The translations under genes were made by a program, and so were the position numbers. The notes beneath the pieces were generated by a model. It made no database searches. It was not told where the DNA came from and saw only the letters and a program-made list of their open reading frames with translations. Shown piece after piece: positions 62,665 to 64,000 of a stretch of 64,000 nt of DNA; within the stretch, counting starts at the first letter, position 1, and each line of letters begins with the position of its first letter. The stretch is from Cucumis sativus (Eukaryota; Streptophyta; Magnoliopsida; Cucurbitales; Cucurbitaceae): assembly GCF_000004075.3 (NCBI RefSeq), contig NC_026659.2:28414272-28478271 (forward strand). Direction: 5' to 3'.

Positions 62665-64000
62665 CTACAGGAATGCCAAAGAGAAAATCAATTGAATAGC
62701 CAATAAAACTTAAATGAAGTCATTAGAACAGAGCTACTAAAGTACATCCCACGCTAATAAGGTATACTAAGTGAAAACTAGAAACCTGCTAGCCATCACT
62801 ATAGTCTAACCCTAGATTATAAAGTGAATTTGTCCAATGTAACAAAAACTAGCATCAAAGAAACAGGGACGAAGACCACCACAGTTAAAGATAAACAAAT
62901 AGCCCAGAGATCCCACCTCCTCAATGTTGAAAGATGACAGGCTTCAAGATAAACTCTACAACCTGACCACCAATATAAGGTGTGGTACTTAAGATCCCAG
63001 TTCATAGCCCATAAAAATTTGGAGTGGTCATAAGGTTAATCTAAAAGCATGGAAAACTATACCCAATATTGGGCTTGAAGCCCATAAGTAGAATTGTGAC
63101 AAAGTTGCAAGTTATAGATATAGATTCAATACCAAACAGTTACCATAATCTAGAGATTTCAAACTCCAACAACTACTAAAAATAGAGGTTAAAACTCCAT
63201 CAAATTATCATTCAGGACACATGGTTAACAAACCTACACTCCATTAGAGAAGCAGAATAACAGAATAAGTTATGGGTACAAGCAGGTGATGAAGTTTAGC
63301 CTATCACATGCTGTATACACAATAAAAAAGAGTACAACATCAAAGAGAACTCGTTCAAAGTAATTGATAATAACACCATAAAAATGTTTTTAAAAGTCTG
63401 ACAACTTACTTTTTCTTCCGTTTATGAACTCATGGCAACATGTTACATAATTCCTTAACAAAACAAAAGCACCTGCACATCTTTAGGTCTATCTTCTGAA
63501 GTGAGAGTATCTTACATCTCTAGTCGCCTTTTATTCAAAAGAAACAATGCCATAAAAACATGGCTACATGGCCTTCTTCTGAGCAGTCAGCCATCCGAAA
63601 ATGGTACTCAAAGTCAATCTTAACTAAAAAAAAAGCCCACTACAAACACTTCATTTGATTTGTGTATTACTCCAACTAGGTGATTTGTTAACCTCAATGT
63701 TGTTGTCAAATGATCATATTGGGACGTGATGTGAAGTAGATGGTGGAATAAATCTCAAAAAAGAAAGATGAATCCTTGAACAACATATCTTCCAGGATGA
63801 ATGGTCAAGGAAACGCAGGCAAGAAGACACAGCAAAATTTCAGGCAATTGAGATGCCAACTTATTCTGCAATAGAGATCCCATCAGCTTGTGGACACAAG
63901 AGGCTGTACTAGAAAACTTGATGACCAACTTGCATAGCAACCACAGAATTCGTGGACAAGAGGCTGTATTAGAAAATTTGACAACAACAAAACTTCTTGC
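62665..64000 (-). other. Intron of the RZ-1-like gene (no coding exon found)
   Basis: More than 1.3 kb upstream of the RZ-1 RNP1 exon contains no RRM-coding exon on the minus strand and no independent gene. It is less AT-rich than the intergenic DNA. A direct duplication lies at its right end (63888-63985). Confidence 0.55.
63888..63985. repeat. Imperfect direct duplication at right edge
   Basis: GTGGACACAAGAGGCTGTAC at about 63890 recurs as GTGGACAAGAGGCTGTATTA at about 63951, each followed by AGAAAA(C/T)TTGA. The offset is about 61 bp. It may continue past the window. Confidence 0.8.

Overview
The window looks like plant nuclear DNA, most likely from a cucurbit (Cucurbitaceae). The non-coding DNA is very AT-rich, the genes carry GT-AG introns, and the products are plant-specific. 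I infer the cucurbit placement from dispersed repeats of a type I associate with cucumber and melon; I could not verify it by search. Exon coordinates are my own reading of splice sites checked for frame continuity, not transcript data.

Layout, left to right. (1) 691-9299, minus: 20 exons of a plastid starch-debranching pullulanase (limit dextrinase, PU1); its last exons lie off the left edge. (2) 9300-14864: AT-rich intergenic DNA with microsatellites. (3) 14865-19216, plus: a five-exon pectate lyase with an unusual Gly/Asn-rich C-terminal tail ending in a hydrophobic segment. (4) 19809-19881, minus: tRNA-Lys(UUU). (5) 23965-48082, minus: a head-to-tail array of seven nodulin-like/MFS (NFD4-like) membrane protein genes. 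Six look intact (581-596 aa) and one (28708-30508) is a pseudogene. (6) 52802-55515, minus: a six-exon borealin-like gene (chromosomal passenger complex), sharing an upstream region of about 790 bp with (7) 56303-58651, plus: an intronless DYW-class PPR gene, apparent orthologue of Arabidopsis At2g22070. (8) 61708-62664, minus: the last two exons of an RZ-1-type glycine-rich RNA-binding protein with a CCHC zinc knuckle; its 5' exons lie off the right edge.

The most informative region is the NFD4-like array. The left-most copy has its single intron in a different place from all the others. The remaining copies repeat with a period near 3.5 kb and share a proximal promoter block. They fall into two sequence types. 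The copy at 39080-40968 appears to be a hybrid, with a body and 5' flank of one type and a C-terminus and 3' flank of the other. A stray piece of coding 3' end lies upstream of the copy at 35578-37534. Together these are marks of unequal crossing-over or gene conversion in a young tandem family. I found no prokaryotic-style system, CRISPR array or intact mobile element.
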